Shown here: positions 42,727 through 51,501 of the stretch, one piece after another
How the letters are laid out: each line of letters begins with the position of its first letter
How positions within the stretch are numbered: position 1 is the first letter of the stretch
Assembly (NCBI RefSeq): GCF_042676985.1
Contig: NZ_JBHTIK010000015.1
Coordinates: forward strand, 620,001 to 684,000
Direction: 5' to 3'
From: Sphingosinicella xenopeptidilytica
Lineage (GTDB): Bacteria; Pseudomonadota; Alphaproteobacteria; Sphingomonadales; Sphingomonadaceae
Length of the DNA: 64,000 nucleotides
Made by a program: the position numbers and the translations under genes
Notes under the pieces: generated by a model
Database searches by the model: none
Seen by the model: the letters and a program-made list of their open reading frames with translations, nothing else
Told to the model about the DNA's origin: nothing

Positions 42727-44157
42727 ATGACCGACCGCACCGGCCAGTTCATCGATGGAAAAGCCCTGAGCGGTGACGAGGCACCCGAGTCGGTGTTCAA
42801 TCCCGCCACCGGGGCAGTCATCGCCAGTTTGGCGAGCGCCAGTCGGGCGCAGGTGGATGCCGCCATCGCGTCCGCCGAGCGCGGGTTTGCGGTGTGGTCG
42901 GCGATGTCGCCCAAGGAACGCTCGCTGCGGATGCTCCGCATCGCCGACCGGATCGAGGCGCTCGCGGACGAATTCGCCGAGCTTGAAATGCGCAATTGCG
43001 GCAAGCCGATCGGCACGGCGCGTGCCGTCGATGTCGGCAACACGATCGACGTGTTCCGCTTCTATGCGGGCGCCGCGCGCGCGATCCCCGGTCAGGCCGC
43101 CGCTGAATACAAGCCCGGCCACACCTCGATGATCCGCCGCGATCCGATCGGCGTCGTCGTCGGCATCGCGCCGTGGAACTATCCGCTGATGATGGCGTCA
43201 TGGAAGATCGCGCCCGCCATTGCTGCGGGCAACACGGTCGTTCTGAAGCCCTCCGAACACACCCCCCTTACCGCGCTCCGTCTCGCCGAAGTGTGCGCCG
43301 AGTTCCTGCCTGCGGGCGTCGTCAACGTCGTAACCGGCAACGGGCCGAACGTCGGCGCGCGTCTCGTCGCGCACCCGCGCGTGCGCATGGTGTCGCTCAC
43401 CGGCGACGTCGCCACGGGCCGCAAGATCATGGAAGCCGTGGCGCCGACCATCAAGCGCACGCATTTCGAGCTTGGCGGCAAGGCGCCCGTCATCGTGCTG
43501 GCGGATGCGGACATCGCCGCCGCCGTCGAAGCGATTTCGGAAGGTGGTTACTATAACGCCGGGCAGGATTGTACCGCCGCCTGCCGCGTCTATGCGCACG
43601 CCAGCATTCACGATCGCCTCGTCGCCGAGCTGCAAAGCGCAGTCGAGGCGATCCCGATGGGCGATCCGTCCGCGCCCGGCACCGCGCTCGGCCCGCTCAT
43701 CACCGCCCGCCAGCGCGACCGCGTAGACGGCTTCGTCGCCCGCGCCGCCGCCGACACGGATGCAGAGGTTGTCACCGGCGGCAGGGCACCGGACGGACCC
43801 GGCTTCTTCTATGCCCCCACGCTGATCGCGGGCGCGAAGAACAGCGACGAGATCGTACAGAAGGAAGTGTTCGGCCCGGTCGTCTCGGTCACGCGATTCG
43901 ATGAAGACAGCCAGGCGCTCGATTGGGCGAACGACAGCGAATACGGCCTCGCTTCTTCGGTGTGGACTCGCGATGTCGGCAAGGCGGCCGCGTTCGCGTC
44001 GCGCCTGCAATACGGCGTCACGTGGATCAACACGCACTCGGTGAACGCCACCGAAATGCCGCACGGCGGCGTGAAGGCCTCGGGCTACGGCTCCGATCTT
44101 TCCGTCTACAGCCTCGAACACTATCTCGCGACGCGGCATGTCATGATAAAGCACTAG
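42727..44157 (+). CDS. patD: Gamma-aminobutyraldehyde dehydrogenase
   Basis: A 476-residue NAD(P)-dependent aldehyde dehydrogenase. Seen: PWNYPLMMASWK, the catalytic glutamate in ELGGKAP, and the catalytic cysteine in YNAGQDCTAACRVY, a stretch closely matching E. coli PatD. The C-terminus EHYLATRHVMIKH also resembles PatD. It oxidises 4-aminobutyraldehyde to GABA and may also take the gamma-glutamylated aldehyde, because no separate puuC is visible. ATG 42727 is preferred over a GTG six codons earlier. puuD follows after 2 bp. Confidence 0.93.
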   Translation: MTDRTGQFIDGKALSGDEAPESVFNPATGAVIASLASASRAQVDAAIASAERGFAVWSAMSPKERSLRMLRIADRIEALADEFAELEMRNCGKPIGTARAVDVGNTIDVFRFYAGAARAIPGQAAAEYKPGHTSMIRRDPIGVVVGIAPWNYPLMMASWKIAPAIAAGNTVVLKPSEHTPLTALRLAEVCAEFLPAGVVNVVTGNGPNVGARLVAHPRVRMVSLTGDVATGRKIMEAVAPTIKRTHFELGGKAPVIVLADADIAAAVEAISEGGYYNAGQDCTAACRVYAHASIHDRLVAELQSAVEAIPMGDPSAPGTALGPLITARQRDRVDGFVARAAADTDAEVVTGGRAPDGPGFFYAPTLIAGAKNSDEIVQKEVFGPVVSVTRFDEDSQALDWANDSEYGLASSVWTRDVGKAAAFASRLQYGVTWINTHSVNATEMPHGGVKASGYGSDLSVYSLEHYLATRHVMIKH

Positions 44158-44159
44158 GT

Positions 44160-44900
44160 ATGATCACAGCCCGTCCCGTTCTTGGTATCATCTGCTGTCA
44201 GCGTACCGTCGGCACCGAGCTCGCGCAGACCGTCATAGAGCGCTATGTTCGCGCCGCGATGCGCTATGCAGATGTCGCCGCGCTGCTGATCCCGTCGCTG
44301 CCTGATCTGATGACCGCCGCCGAGGTCGCCCCGCGTCTCGACGGCGTGCTGCTCACCGGCAGCCCGTCCAACGTCGAAGGCCGCCGCTATGCGGAGGACG
44401 CCGGCGATGGCCCGTTCGATCCCGGCCGCGACGAGATCGCGCTGTCGATGGTGGACGCGATGATCGGGCGCGGCCGCCCCGTGTTCGGCGTCTGCCGCGG
44501 CTTCCAGGAGATCAACGTCGCGCTCGGCGGCACGCTGCGCCGCGATACCTCGGCGAGCGATGATCTCATCCGCCACCACGCGCCGGACGGTGTTGCCTTC
44601 GATGCCATGTTCGATCATCGCCACCGCGTCGATCTCGTGCCCGGCGGCATCCTCGCGCGCACCTATGAAAAGCCGGCGCTCGATGTGAACTCCGTTCACT
44701 ATCAGGGTATCGGCCGCCTGGCGGACAGCCTCACCGCCGAAGCGACCGCACCGGACGGACTCGTCGAGGCCTACTCGGCGACCATCGGCAAATCGCCCGT
44801 CGTCGCCGTCCAGTGGCATCCCGAATGGCACCCGGAATCGAATCCGGACAGCCAGACCTTCTTCAAACTCCTTGGCCAGACTCTCAGGGGAACAGCATGA
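44160..44900 (+). CDS. puuD: Gamma-glutamyl-GABA hydrolase PuuD
   Basis: A 246-residue class I amidotransferase-like (peptidase C26) hydrolase. Seen: LTGSPSNVE near the oxyanion region, nucleophile FGVCRGFQE, and the catalytic histidine in VQWHPEWHPE. PuuD splits gamma-glutamyl-GABA to glutamate and GABA, closing the gamma-glutamylated route. ATG 44160 lies 2 bp after patD and the stop overlaps the next gene as ATGA. Confidence 0.94.
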   Translation: MITARPVLGIICCQRTVGTELAQTVIERYVRAAMRYADVAALLIPSLPDLMTAAEVAPRLDGVLLTGSPSNVEGRRYAEDAGDGPFDPGRDEIALSMVDAMIGRGRPVFGVCRGFQEINVALGGTLRRDTSASDDLIRHHAPDGVAFDAMFDHRHRVDLVPGGILARTYEKPALDVNSVHYQGIGRLADSLTAEATAPDGLVEAYSATIGKSPVVAVQWHPEWHPESNPDSQTFFKLLGQTLRGTA

Positions 44901-46279
44901 CCGCCGTCCGCAAGAACTACGACATTCCCGCGCTGCGCCGCCTCGACGTCGCGCACCACCTCCCCGCGCAGCAGGATTACAAGCTGATCGAGGAGATGGG
45001 CGGCAGCCGCGTCGTGACGCACGCCGAGGGCTGCTACATTCATGATGGCGAAGGCCAGCGGCTTCTGGACGGCATGGCCGGGCTGTGGTGCGTGAATATC
45101 GGCTACGGCCGGGAAGAACTCGCCGATGTCGCGTCGGAACAGATGCGCGAGCTTCCCTTCTACAACACCTTCTTCAAGACCGTGACGCCGCCCACCGTCG
45201 AACTCGCAGCGAAGATCGCGGGGCTGACGGGCGGCAAGCTCCAGCACGTCTTCTTCAACGCCTCGGGCTCCGAAGCGAACGACACCGTGTTCCGCATGGT
45301 GCGCCACTACTGGAAGGTGAAGGGCGAACCGAACCGCAAGGTCTTCATCAGCCGCTGGAACGCCTATCACGGCTCCACGGTCGCAGGCGTCAGTCTCGGC
45401 GGCATGAAGGCGATGCACGCACAGGGCGATCTCCCCATCCCCGGCATCGAGCATGTCCGCCAGCCCTACTGGTACGGCGAGGGCCGCGACCTGGAACCGC
45501 GCGAATTCGGCAAGCTCTGTGCGCAGGCGATCGAGGACCGCATCCTGGAAGTCGGACCCGAAAATGTCGCCGCCTTCATCGGCGAGCCCGTGCAGGGCGC
45601 GGGCGGCGTCATCATCCCGCCCGAAGGCTATTGGCAGGAGGTCGAGCGCATCTGCCGCAAATACGGCATCCTCCTCGTGGCGGACGAGGTGATCTGCGGC
45701 TTCGGACGCACAGGCGAATGGTTCGGCCACCAGACGCTCGGCTTCACCCCCGATCTCGTCCCGATGGCGAAGGGCCTGTCGTCCGGCTACCTCCCCATCT
45801 CGGCGGTCGCGGTGTCGTCCGATGTGGTGGACGTCCTCAAGACCGGCGGCGATTTCGTCCACGGCTTCACCTATTCCGGTCATCCGGTCTGCGCCGCCGT
45901 CGCGCTCCGCAACATCGAAATCATCGAGCGGGAGAACCTCGTCGGCAAGGTCCGCGACGATGTGGGCCCCTATCTGAACGCGGCGCTGAAGCGCCTCGAT
46001 GATCACCCCCTCGTCGGCGAGACGCGCTCGATCGGTCTGCTCGGCGCGGTCGAGGTCGTCGCCGACAAGAAGACCGCCGCGCGTTTCGGCGGCAAGGAGG
46101 GCAATGCCGGGCCGGTCGTGCGCGATTTCTGCATCGAGAACGGCCTGATGGTGCGCGGTATCCGCGACACCATAGTCATGTCGCCGCCGCTCATCATTTC
46201 GCACCAGCAGATCGATGATCTGGTTGACATCATCCGCCGTTCGCTGGATTCGGCCATGCCGAAACTGAAAGCCCTGTAA
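44897..46279 (+). CDS. spuC: Putrescine aminotransferase, SpuC-like
   Basis: A 460-residue class III aminotransferase with a Pseudomonas SpuC-type sequence (NYDIPALRRLDVAHHLPAQ-like N-terminus, position about 6-24). Seen: FNASGSEANDTV, WNAYHGSTV, PLP aspartate in LVADEVICGFGRTG, and Schiff-base lysine in MAKGLSSGY. It transaminates putrescine to 4-aminobutyraldehyde, usually with pyruvate. It may also deaminate GABA, since no separate gabT is seen in the window. Start overlaps the puuD stop. Confidence 0.92.
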   Translation: MTAVRKNYDIPALRRLDVAHHLPAQQDYKLIEEMGGSRVVTHAEGCYIHDGEGQRLLDGMAGLWCVNIGYGREELADVASEQMRELPFYNTFFKTVTPPTVELAAKIAGLTGGKLQHVFFNASGSEANDTVFRMVRHYWKVKGEPNRKVFISRWNAYHGSTVAGVSLGGMKAMHAQGDLPIPGIEHVRQPYWYGEGRDLEPREFGKLCAQAIEDRILEVGPENVAAFIGEPVQGAGGVIIPPEGYWQEVERICRKYGILLVADEVICGFGRTGEWFGHQTLGFTPDLVPMAKGLSSGYLPISAVAVSSDVVDVLKTGGDFVHGFTYSGHPVCAAVALRNIEIIERENLVGKVRDDVGPYLNAALKRLDDHPLVGETRSIGLLGAVEVVADKKTAARFGGKEGNAGPVVRDFCIENGLMVRGIRDTIVMSPPLIISHQQIDDLVDIIRRSLDSAMPKLKAL

Positions 46280-46292
46280 AAGGAGAGTCTCC

Positions 46293-47735
46293 ATGACCCG
46301 ATCGCCGCTGCTTCGCGAAGCCTGCTACATCGACGGCGAATGGGTGAAGGCCGACAGCGGCGAGACGATAAAGGTCACGAATCCGGCCACCGGCGAGGTG
46401 CTCGGCACCGTCCCGAACTGCGGTGCGGCCGAAGCGAAGCGCGCCGTCGAGGCCGCGAATCGCGCGTGGCCCGCGTGGCGCGTCAAGACGGCGAAGGAGC
46501 GCGCGAGCATCCTTCGCCGCTGGTACGAGCTCATCATGGCCAACCAGGAGGAACTCGCCCGCCTCCTCACGCTCGAGCAGGGCAAGAGCCTCGCCGAAGC
46601 GCGCGGGGAGATCGCTTACGGCGCCTCGTTCATCGAATGGTACGCCGAGGAAGGAAAGCGCCTCTACGGCGATGTCATTCCCGGCCACATGGCGGACAAG
46701 CGCATCGTCGTGCTGAAGCAGCCGATCGGTGTCGCCGCCGCGATCACGCCGTGGAACTTCCCGAACGCGATGATCACGCGCAAGGCCGGCCCGGCCCTCG
46801 CCGCCGGGTGCCCGATCGTGCTGAAGCCCGCCGCCGAAACCCCCTACTCCGCCATCGCGCTCGCCGTGCTGGCCGAGGAGGCCGGGCTTCCCAAGGGCAT
46901 CTTCAACGTGCTCACCGGCAAGGCCTCGGCGATCGGCGGAGAGCTCACGTCGAACCCCATCGTCCGCAAGCTGTCGTTCACCGGCTCCACGGAGATCGGC
47001 CGCCTCCTGATGCGCCAGTCGGCGGAGACCATCAAGAAGCTCAGCCTCGAACTCGGCGGAAACGCCCCCTTCATCGTTTTCGACGATGCGGACGTGGACG
47101 CCGCCGTTGTGGGCGCCATGGCCTCCAAGTACCGCAATTCGGGTCAGACCTGCGTCTGCTCGAACCGCCTTTACGTGCAGGCCGGCGTTTACGATGAATT
47201 CGTCGAAAAGCTCGCCGCCGCCGCTGCGAAGCTAAAGGTCGGCAGCGGCCTCGAAGCGGGCACCGAGCAGGGCCCGCTCATCAACATGGCTGCGGTCGAA
47301 AAGGTCGAGCAGCACATCGCAGACGCCACTGGCAAGGGCGCGAAGATCCTCGCCGGCGGCAAGCGCCACGCGCTCGGCGGCACCTTCTTCGAGCCGACCG
47401 TGCTCGCGAACGTCACGCAGGACATGCTCGTCGCGCACGAGGAAACCTTCGGGCCGCTTGCCCCGGTCATCCGCTTCGAAACCGAAGAGGAAGCCATCGC
47501 GATGGCGAACGACAGCGAGTTCGGCCTTGCCTCCTACTTCTATTCGAACAACCTCTCGCGCGTATGGCGCGTGGCGGAGGCGATCGAGTCGGGCATGGTG
47601 TGCGTCAACTCGGGCATCCTCTCCACAGAAGTCGCGCCCTTCGGCGGCGTCAAGCAGTCCGGCCTCGGCCGCGAAGGCTCGCGCTACGGCATCGATGAGT
47701 ATGTCGAGATGAAGTACCTCTGCCTCACCATCTGA
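46293..47735 (+). CDS. gabD: Succinate-semialdehyde dehydrogenase
   Basis: A 480-residue aldehyde dehydrogenase of the GabD type. Seen: TPWNFPNAMITRK (cofactor region), LELGGNAPFIVFDDAD with catalytic glutamate, and GQTCVCSNR with the catalytic cysteine flanked by a second cysteine as in GabD. It oxidises succinate semialdehyde to succinate, feeding the TCA cycle. The ATG has a strong AAAGGAGA ribosome site 13 bp after spuC. Last gene of the polyamine operon, followed by a terminator. Confidence 0.95.
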   Translation: MTRSPLLREACYIDGEWVKADSGETIKVTNPATGEVLGTVPNCGAAEAKRAVEAANRAWPAWRVKTAKERASILRRWYELIMANQEELARLLTLEQGKSLAEARGEIAYGASFIEWYAEEGKRLYGDVIPGHMADKRIVVLKQPIGVAAAITPWNFPNAMITRKAGPALAAGCPIVLKPAAETPYSAIALAVLAEEAGLPKGIFNVLTGKASAIGGELTSNPIVRKLSFTGSTEIGRLLMRQSAETIKKLSLELGGNAPFIVFDDADVDAAVVGAMASKYRNSGQTCVCSNRLYVQAGVYDEFVEKLAAAAAKLKVGSGLEAGTEQGPLINMAAVEKVEQHIADATGKGAKILAGGKRHALGGTFFEPTVLANVTQDMLVAHEETFGPLAPVIRFETEEEAIAMANDSEFGLASYFYSNNLSRVWRVAEAIESGMVCVNSGILSTEVAPFGGVKQSGLGREGSRYGIDEYVEMKYLCLTI

Positions 47736-47800
47736 GGCGGCGGAAACATTTCGTCCAATAGGCGTTTAGGTTCAGTGCATTGACCCCAATGCAACACCTT

Positions 47801-47834
47801 GACGCCGGCCTTTTGAGAGGGCCGGCGTCTTTTT
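47801..47834 (+). terminator. Rho-independent terminator after gabD
   Basis: Perfect 10-bp stem GACGCCGGCC / GGCCGGCGTC (47801-47810 and 47820-47829) with a 9-nt loop and a T5 run at 47830-47834. It is 66 bp downstream of the gabD stop and ends the patD-puuD-spuC-gabD unit. Confidence 0.92.
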
Positions 47835-47837
47835 AGA

Positions 47838-48051
47838 GCATCGTGCGGAAAAGTGGGAACCGGTTTTCCGCCAGAAACGATGCGTCAACAAAGAGATAGC
47901 GCGCGCGCCCTGCGTCGGATTTCACGCAGCGCGCTTTAGACCGCGATCGTTTCAGGCTTAATCAGCCTGAAACGTGAATCGCTGTCTAAGCTATTGAATA
48001 GAGACTGATTCACGTTTGAAGTGGAAGCACTATGTGCTTCCACTTCAAACG
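47838..48051. repeat. Cluster of nested inverted repeats
   Basis: The 47736-48075 gap holds no gene beyond the terminator. It contains: GCATCGT/ACGATGC (47838-47844, 47877-47883) enclosing GCGGAAAA/TTTTCCGC (47845-47852, 47864-47871); an 11-bp repeat CGTTTCAGGCT/AGCCTGAAACG (47948-47958, 47964-47974); AACGTGAATC/GATTCACGTT (47971-47980, 48007-48016); and a perfect 18-bp repeat with a 3-nt loop (48013-48030, 48034-48051). The first unit resembles short palindromic intergenic repeats I recall from alphaproteobacterial genomes. No coding capacity or T-tract is seen. Confidence 0.75.
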
Positions 48052-48075
48052 ATCAGGCTCTAGAATGCGGCGGCA

Positions 48076-48819
48076 TCAGGCAGCCTGCGCCAGCGCCACC
48101 GCATCCGGCCCCGCGGGAAACCGCAACTGACCGGTAAGGTCGTTCGACGCCTTCCACACGGCTTCGGCGACGTCCGTTTCTTTCGTCACCAGTGCGGGCT
48201 GCGCGAAGGCCGCAAAGATCGGGGCTGCGAAATCCGCGTAGGCCTTCGGAATCAGATCTTCGATCCGCACGTCGCTGTTGTGCGCAAAGCGGGTCGTCGG
48301 TGCATAGCCGGGTTCCACCAGCTTGGCGCGGATGCCGAAGTGCGCGAGTTCGTGGGCAAGCGATCCTGTAAAGCCTTCGATGGCCTGCTTGCTTGCCGTG
48401 TAGGCCGCCGCCAGCGGCATCGGGGCCAGCGTCACGCTGGATGTAACGTTCACGATCACGCCCGATCGGCGGGCGCGGAACTGCGGGATCACCGCCTGCG
48501 TCATCGCCATGGTGCCGAAGGTGTTCGTCTCGAATACCTTGCGCACGTGGGGCATCGGGGTCGCCTCGAACGCGCCCACCACGCCGATGCCTGCATTGTT
48601 GACCAGCACATCGATCGGCCCCGCGGCATCGAGCGCCGCCGCGATGCTTTCAGCATTCGTCACGTCCAGCGACAACACACGCAGCCGCTCGGAAGGCGGC
48701 AAGATATCCGCGCGAGGCACGCGCATGGTCGCCACCACGTGCCAGCCCTGCGCAAGGAAGTGGTGCGCTGTTTCAAGGCCATAGCCGGACGAGCACCCGG
48801 TGATGAGGATGGTTTTCAT
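48076..48819 (-). CDS. Short-chain dehydrogenase/reductase
   Basis: A 247-residue classical SDR. Seen: cofactor motif TGCSSGYG (about 7-14), NNAG, catalytic serine in NVTSSVTLAP and the YTASK active-site motif. ATG 48819 is chosen to place the glycine motif near the N-terminus; an upstream ATG exists but adds 22 poorly fitting residues. Divergent from an AraC regulator 101 bp away, which is likely its controller. Substrate unknown, probably an alcohol or ketone reduced or oxidised with NAD(P). Confidence 0.9.
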   Translation of the reverse strand: MKTILITGCSSGYGLETAHHFLAQGWHVVATMRVPRADILPPSERLRVLSLDVTNAESIAAALDAAGPIDVLVNNAGIGVVGAFEATPMPHVRKVFETNTFGTMAMTQAVIPQFRARRSGVIVNVTSSVTLAPMPLAAAYTASKQAIEGFTGSLAHELAHFGIRAKLVEPGYAPTTRFAHNSDVRIEDLIPKAYADFAAPIFAAFAQPALVTKETDVAEAVWKASNDLTGQLRFPAGPDAVALAQAA

Positions 48820-48859
48820 GGTGTTCCTTCTTTCGGTCGCGATTGACAGGCGAAGGATA

Positions 48860-48916
48860 AGTCCGTCATGATGGACTATCATCAATCATAAGTCTTATAT
48901 TCATTTGCAATAGTCC
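48860..48916. promoter_or_regulatory. AGTCC-box cluster in the SDR-AraC divergent region
   Basis: AGTCCGTC-AT-GATGGACT (48860-48877) is an imperfect palindrome; GGACTAT (48873-48879) and ATAGTCC (48910-48916) form a second inverted pair. A TTGACA hexamer lies at 48843-48848. The cluster is a reasonable binding region for the divergently encoded AraC protein. Confidence 0.4.
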
Positions 48917-48920
48917 GGAA

Positions 48921-49916
48921 ATGACAGACCCGCTCGCACAGGTGATCGCGCTTCTCCGCCCCCGCGCCGTCTTTTCCAAAGGGATCAGCGGCGCAGGGCG
49001 CTGGGCTGTGAACTACACGGCGTTCGGACACCCGGGCTTCTGCGCGGTGATCGAGGGGCGCTGCCGCCTCGCGGTCGCGGGCGAGGCGCCGGTCATCCTC
49101 GAGCAGGGCGACTTCGTGCTCCTCCCCGCCACACCGGCGTTCACCATGTCCGGCCTCGAACCGGCAACGCCGAGGCGGATCGACCCGCACGAGATGCTGT
49201 CGCCGGGCGAGGACATCCGTCACGGTCGTGCAGACGGCCCCGCCGACGTCCGCCTGCAAGGCGGCTATTTCCTTTTCGATTCTCCGGATGCGGACCTCAT
49301 CGTGTCGCTCCTGCCGTCGATGATCCACATCCACGGCGACGAGCGGCTTGCCACGCTGGTGCGGCTTTTCGGCGAGGAAGCGAGCGCTCAGCGGCCGGGC
49401 CGCGAATTCGTGCTTACACATCTTGTCGAACTTCTTCTGGTCGAATCCCTGCGCGCGTCGTCGCAGAAACATACGCCGCCGGGCCTTTTGCGTGGTCTCG
49501 CAGACGCGCGCATCGCGGCGGCGTTGCGCCAGATGCACGGCGATCCGAAACGGCCATGGACCGTGGACGCGTTGGCAAAAATGGCAGGCATGTCGCGCTC
49601 GGCGTTCTTCGATCGCTTCGTCCGCATGGTCGGGCTCCGCCCGATGGAATATCTCGTCGCGTGGCGCATGGCTGTCGCGAAGGATCTCCTGCGCGGCGAC
49701 ACTCTGGCGCTGGATGAAGTGGCAAGCCGCGTCGGCTACGGCTCGGCGAGCACATTCAGCACCGCCTTCAGCCGCCATGTCGGCCAGCCACCCGGACGCT
49801 TCGCCCGCGCCCCGGAAAGGCTCGATCCCGAACCCGGAAGGGTTCGCAAGGCCGACCGGCCGCCCGAGCTTATGCGAGGAAAGCCAAAGCCGCGGATGCG
49901 GCCGCCCGGCGCCTGA
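48921..49916 (+). CDS. AraC-family transcriptional regulator with cupin sensor domain
   Basis: A 331-residue regulator. The N-terminal half (about 1-190) is a cupin_6-type sensor (FCAVIEGRCRLAVAGEAPVILEQGD-like stretch near residue 40, then DFVLLPATPAFTM). The C-terminal half carries two helix-turn-helix units (WTVDALAKMAGMSRSAFFDRF and LALDEVASRVGYGSASTFSTAF). It probably regulates itself and the divergent SDR. The ligand is unknown; similar regulators often sense small organics. Confidence 0.92.
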   Translation: MTDPLAQVIALLRPRAVFSKGISGAGRWAVNYTAFGHPGFCAVIEGRCRLAVAGEAPVILEQGDFVLLPATPAFTMSGLEPATPRRIDPHEMLSPGEDIRHGRADGPADVRLQGGYFLFDSPDADLIVSLLPSMIHIHGDERLATLVRLFGEEASAQRPGREFVLTHLVELLLVESLRASSQKHTPPGLLRGLADARIAAALRQMHGDPKRPWTVDALAKMAGMSRSAFFDRFVRMVGLRPMEYLVAWRMAVAKDLLRGDTLALDEVASRVGYGSASTFSTAFSRHVGQPPGRFARAPERLDPEPGRVRKADRPPELMRGKPKPRMRPPGA

Positions 49917-49931
49917 GGGACAACAAAAAAC

Positions 49932-50008
49932 TGGCGCGCCCGGCAGGATTCGAACCTGCGACCCCAAGCTTAGAAGGCTCGTGCTCTATCCAACTGAGCT
50001 ACGGGCGC
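49932..50008 (-). tRNA. tRNA-Arg (anticodon UCU)
   Basis: A 77-nt cloverleaf on the minus strand with the CCA end encoded. Acceptor arm GCGCCCG/CGGGCGC, D arm GCTC/GAGC, anticodon arm CGAGC-CTTCTAA-GCTTG giving anticodon TCT (reads AGA), and T arm GCAGG-TTCGAAT-CCTGC. Confidence 0.97.
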
Positions 50009-50036
50009 CCGCGAGGGGCCTTAGCGCAAATGTGCG

Positions 50037-50315
50037 CTATTTGAAATTGTCGGCGTAGGTCTGGATTTTCAGGCGGTGCGTGCGCGGCGGCAGCACCGTG
50101 TAGGCAAAGCCCTCGCGTTCGGCATAGGCCTTGGCGGCTTCCGCGGTGTCGAAGCGCAGCGTCAGCTGGCGGCGCGTGTCGGCGGAGCCTGCCCAGCCAG
50201 TCAGCGGATCGGGGCGCTGCGGGTCCGCGCGCTCGAACTCCAGCACCCATTCCTGCGTGCGCGCCTTGCCGCTCTGCATCGCGTTCTTCGGGCGTTGGTA
50301 AATCCGGGCAGCCAT
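50037..50315 (-). CDS. NADH dehydrogenase accessory subunit, NDUFS4-like
   Basis: A 92-residue soluble protein matching the ETC complex I subunit conserved region: MAARIYQRPKNAMQSGKA, the LEFERADP strand, PLTGWAGSAD, LRFDTAEAAKAYAEREG. This is the bacterial counterpart of the mitochondrial 18-kDa NDUFS4 subunit, present in alphaproteobacterial complex I. It is encoded alone here, between tRNA-Arg and the polyprenyl synthase, away from any nuo operon. Confidence 0.93.
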   Translation of the reverse strand: MAARIYQRPKNAMQSGKARTQEWVLEFERADPQRPDPLTGWAGSADTRRQLTLRFDTAEAAKAYAEREGFAYTVLPPRTHRLKIQTYADNFK

Positions 50316-50380
50316 CTGTCCTCGTCCTTGAAAGCTCGTGGAAACGCCAATGGCGCAGCCTCGGGCCGCGCGTCAAGCGC

Positions 50381-51415
50381 TCAGAATGCGCGCGCGATCG
50401 CGAAACGCACGGTTTCGGTAAGCGCAGCCTTGGCGCTGCTCGCCGGCATGTCGGCAATGGCATCTATGGCGAGCTCGCCGTAGTGCCGCGCGCGCGCCAG
50501 CGTATCGGCGATCGATCCCGACGTTTTCAACCGCTCGATCGCCTCGGCGAGGTCCTCGTCGGACTTGCGGCGGCCTTCCATGGCGTCGCGCCAGAAGCGC
50601 CGCGCCTCGTCGTCACCGCGCCGGTAGGCGAGGATCACGGGCAGCGTCAGCTTGCCTTCGCGGAAGTCGTCCCCCTGCCCCTTGCCCATGGTTTCAGCGT
50701 CGGACATGTAATCGATCGCATCGTCCACGAGCTGGAACGCAATGCCGAGGTTGCGGCCATAGCTTTCGAGCGCGCCCTCGCACGCCTCGTCGCGCTCCGC
50801 GACCACGGCGGCGATCTGGCAGGCGGCGGCGAACAGCACCGCCGTCTTCGCAGTGATCACCTGCAGGTATTTTTCCTCGCTCGTCTCGATCTGGCGCGCG
50901 ACCATCAGCTGGTCGACCTCGCCCTGCGCGATCACGGCGGAAGCGTTCGAGAGGATCTTGAGCACGCGCAGCGAGCCGTCTTCCACCATCAGCTCGAAGG
51001 CGCGGCTGAACAGGAAGTCGCCGACGAGCACCGTCGCCTGGTTGCCCCAGATGAGGTTGGCCGCCTTCTTGCCGCGCCGTAGGTCCGATCCGTCCACCAC
51101 GTCGTCGTGGAGCAGCGTCGCCGTGTGGATGAACTCAACGCTCGCCGCGAGCTTGTGGTGGCGCTCGCCCGAATAGCCGAGCAGCCGCGCGCTTGCGAGC
51201 GTCAGCATCGGCCGCAGCCGCTTGCCGCCGCCCGAGATCAGGTGCCCCGCGAGTGCCGGGATCACCGCCACCGGGCTCTGCATCCGGTCGAGGATGATCT
51301 GGTTCACGGAGTTCATTTCGGGCGCCACAAGCTGCATCAGCCCGTCGATGGACGGCGCGGGCTCTGCCGGATTCAACCTGTGTATGGTGGCGCTCACGAC
51401 TCTGACTTGTCCCAT
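50381..51415 (-). CDS. Polyprenyl diphosphate synthase (octaprenyl-type)
   Basis: A 344-residue trans-isoprenyl diphosphate synthase. Seen: GGGKRLRP, the first aspartate-rich motif LLHDDVVD, the second QLVDDAIDY, and the small-residue context typical of long-chain synthases. It makes the polyprenyl tail of ubiquinone, probably C40 to C50. ATG 51415 is preferred; an ATG 12 codons upstream is also in frame. Divergent from the chorismate mutase gene. Confidence 0.93.
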   Translation of the reverse strand: MGQVRVVSATIHRLNPAEPAPSIDGLMQLVAPEMNSVNQIILDRMQSPVAVIPALAGHLISGGGKRLRPMLTLASARLLGYSGERHHKLAASVEFIHTATLLHDDVVDGSDLRRGKKAANLIWGNQATVLVGDFLFSRAFELMVEDGSLRVLKILSNASAVIAQGEVDQLMVARQIETSEEKYLQVITAKTAVLFAAACQIAAVVAERDEACEGALESYGRNLGIAFQLVDDAIDYMSDAETMGKGQGDDFREGKLTLPVILAYRRGDDEARRFWRDAMEGRRKSDEDLAEAIERLKTSGSIADTLARARHYGELAIDAIADMPASSAKAALTETVRFAIARAF

Positions 51416-51501
51416 GACGTTTCCGCTGTCATGCGTCCATGCTACATCCACGGCGCTTTGTCACCGCGCCACATCGACGCGCCGACGTTTTGGGGAGCCT
51501 G

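Noticed and set aside
47736..48075. Insertion-sequence remnant
   Set aside because: Inverted repeats are internal hairpins; there is no transposase fragment and no target-site duplication that I can see.
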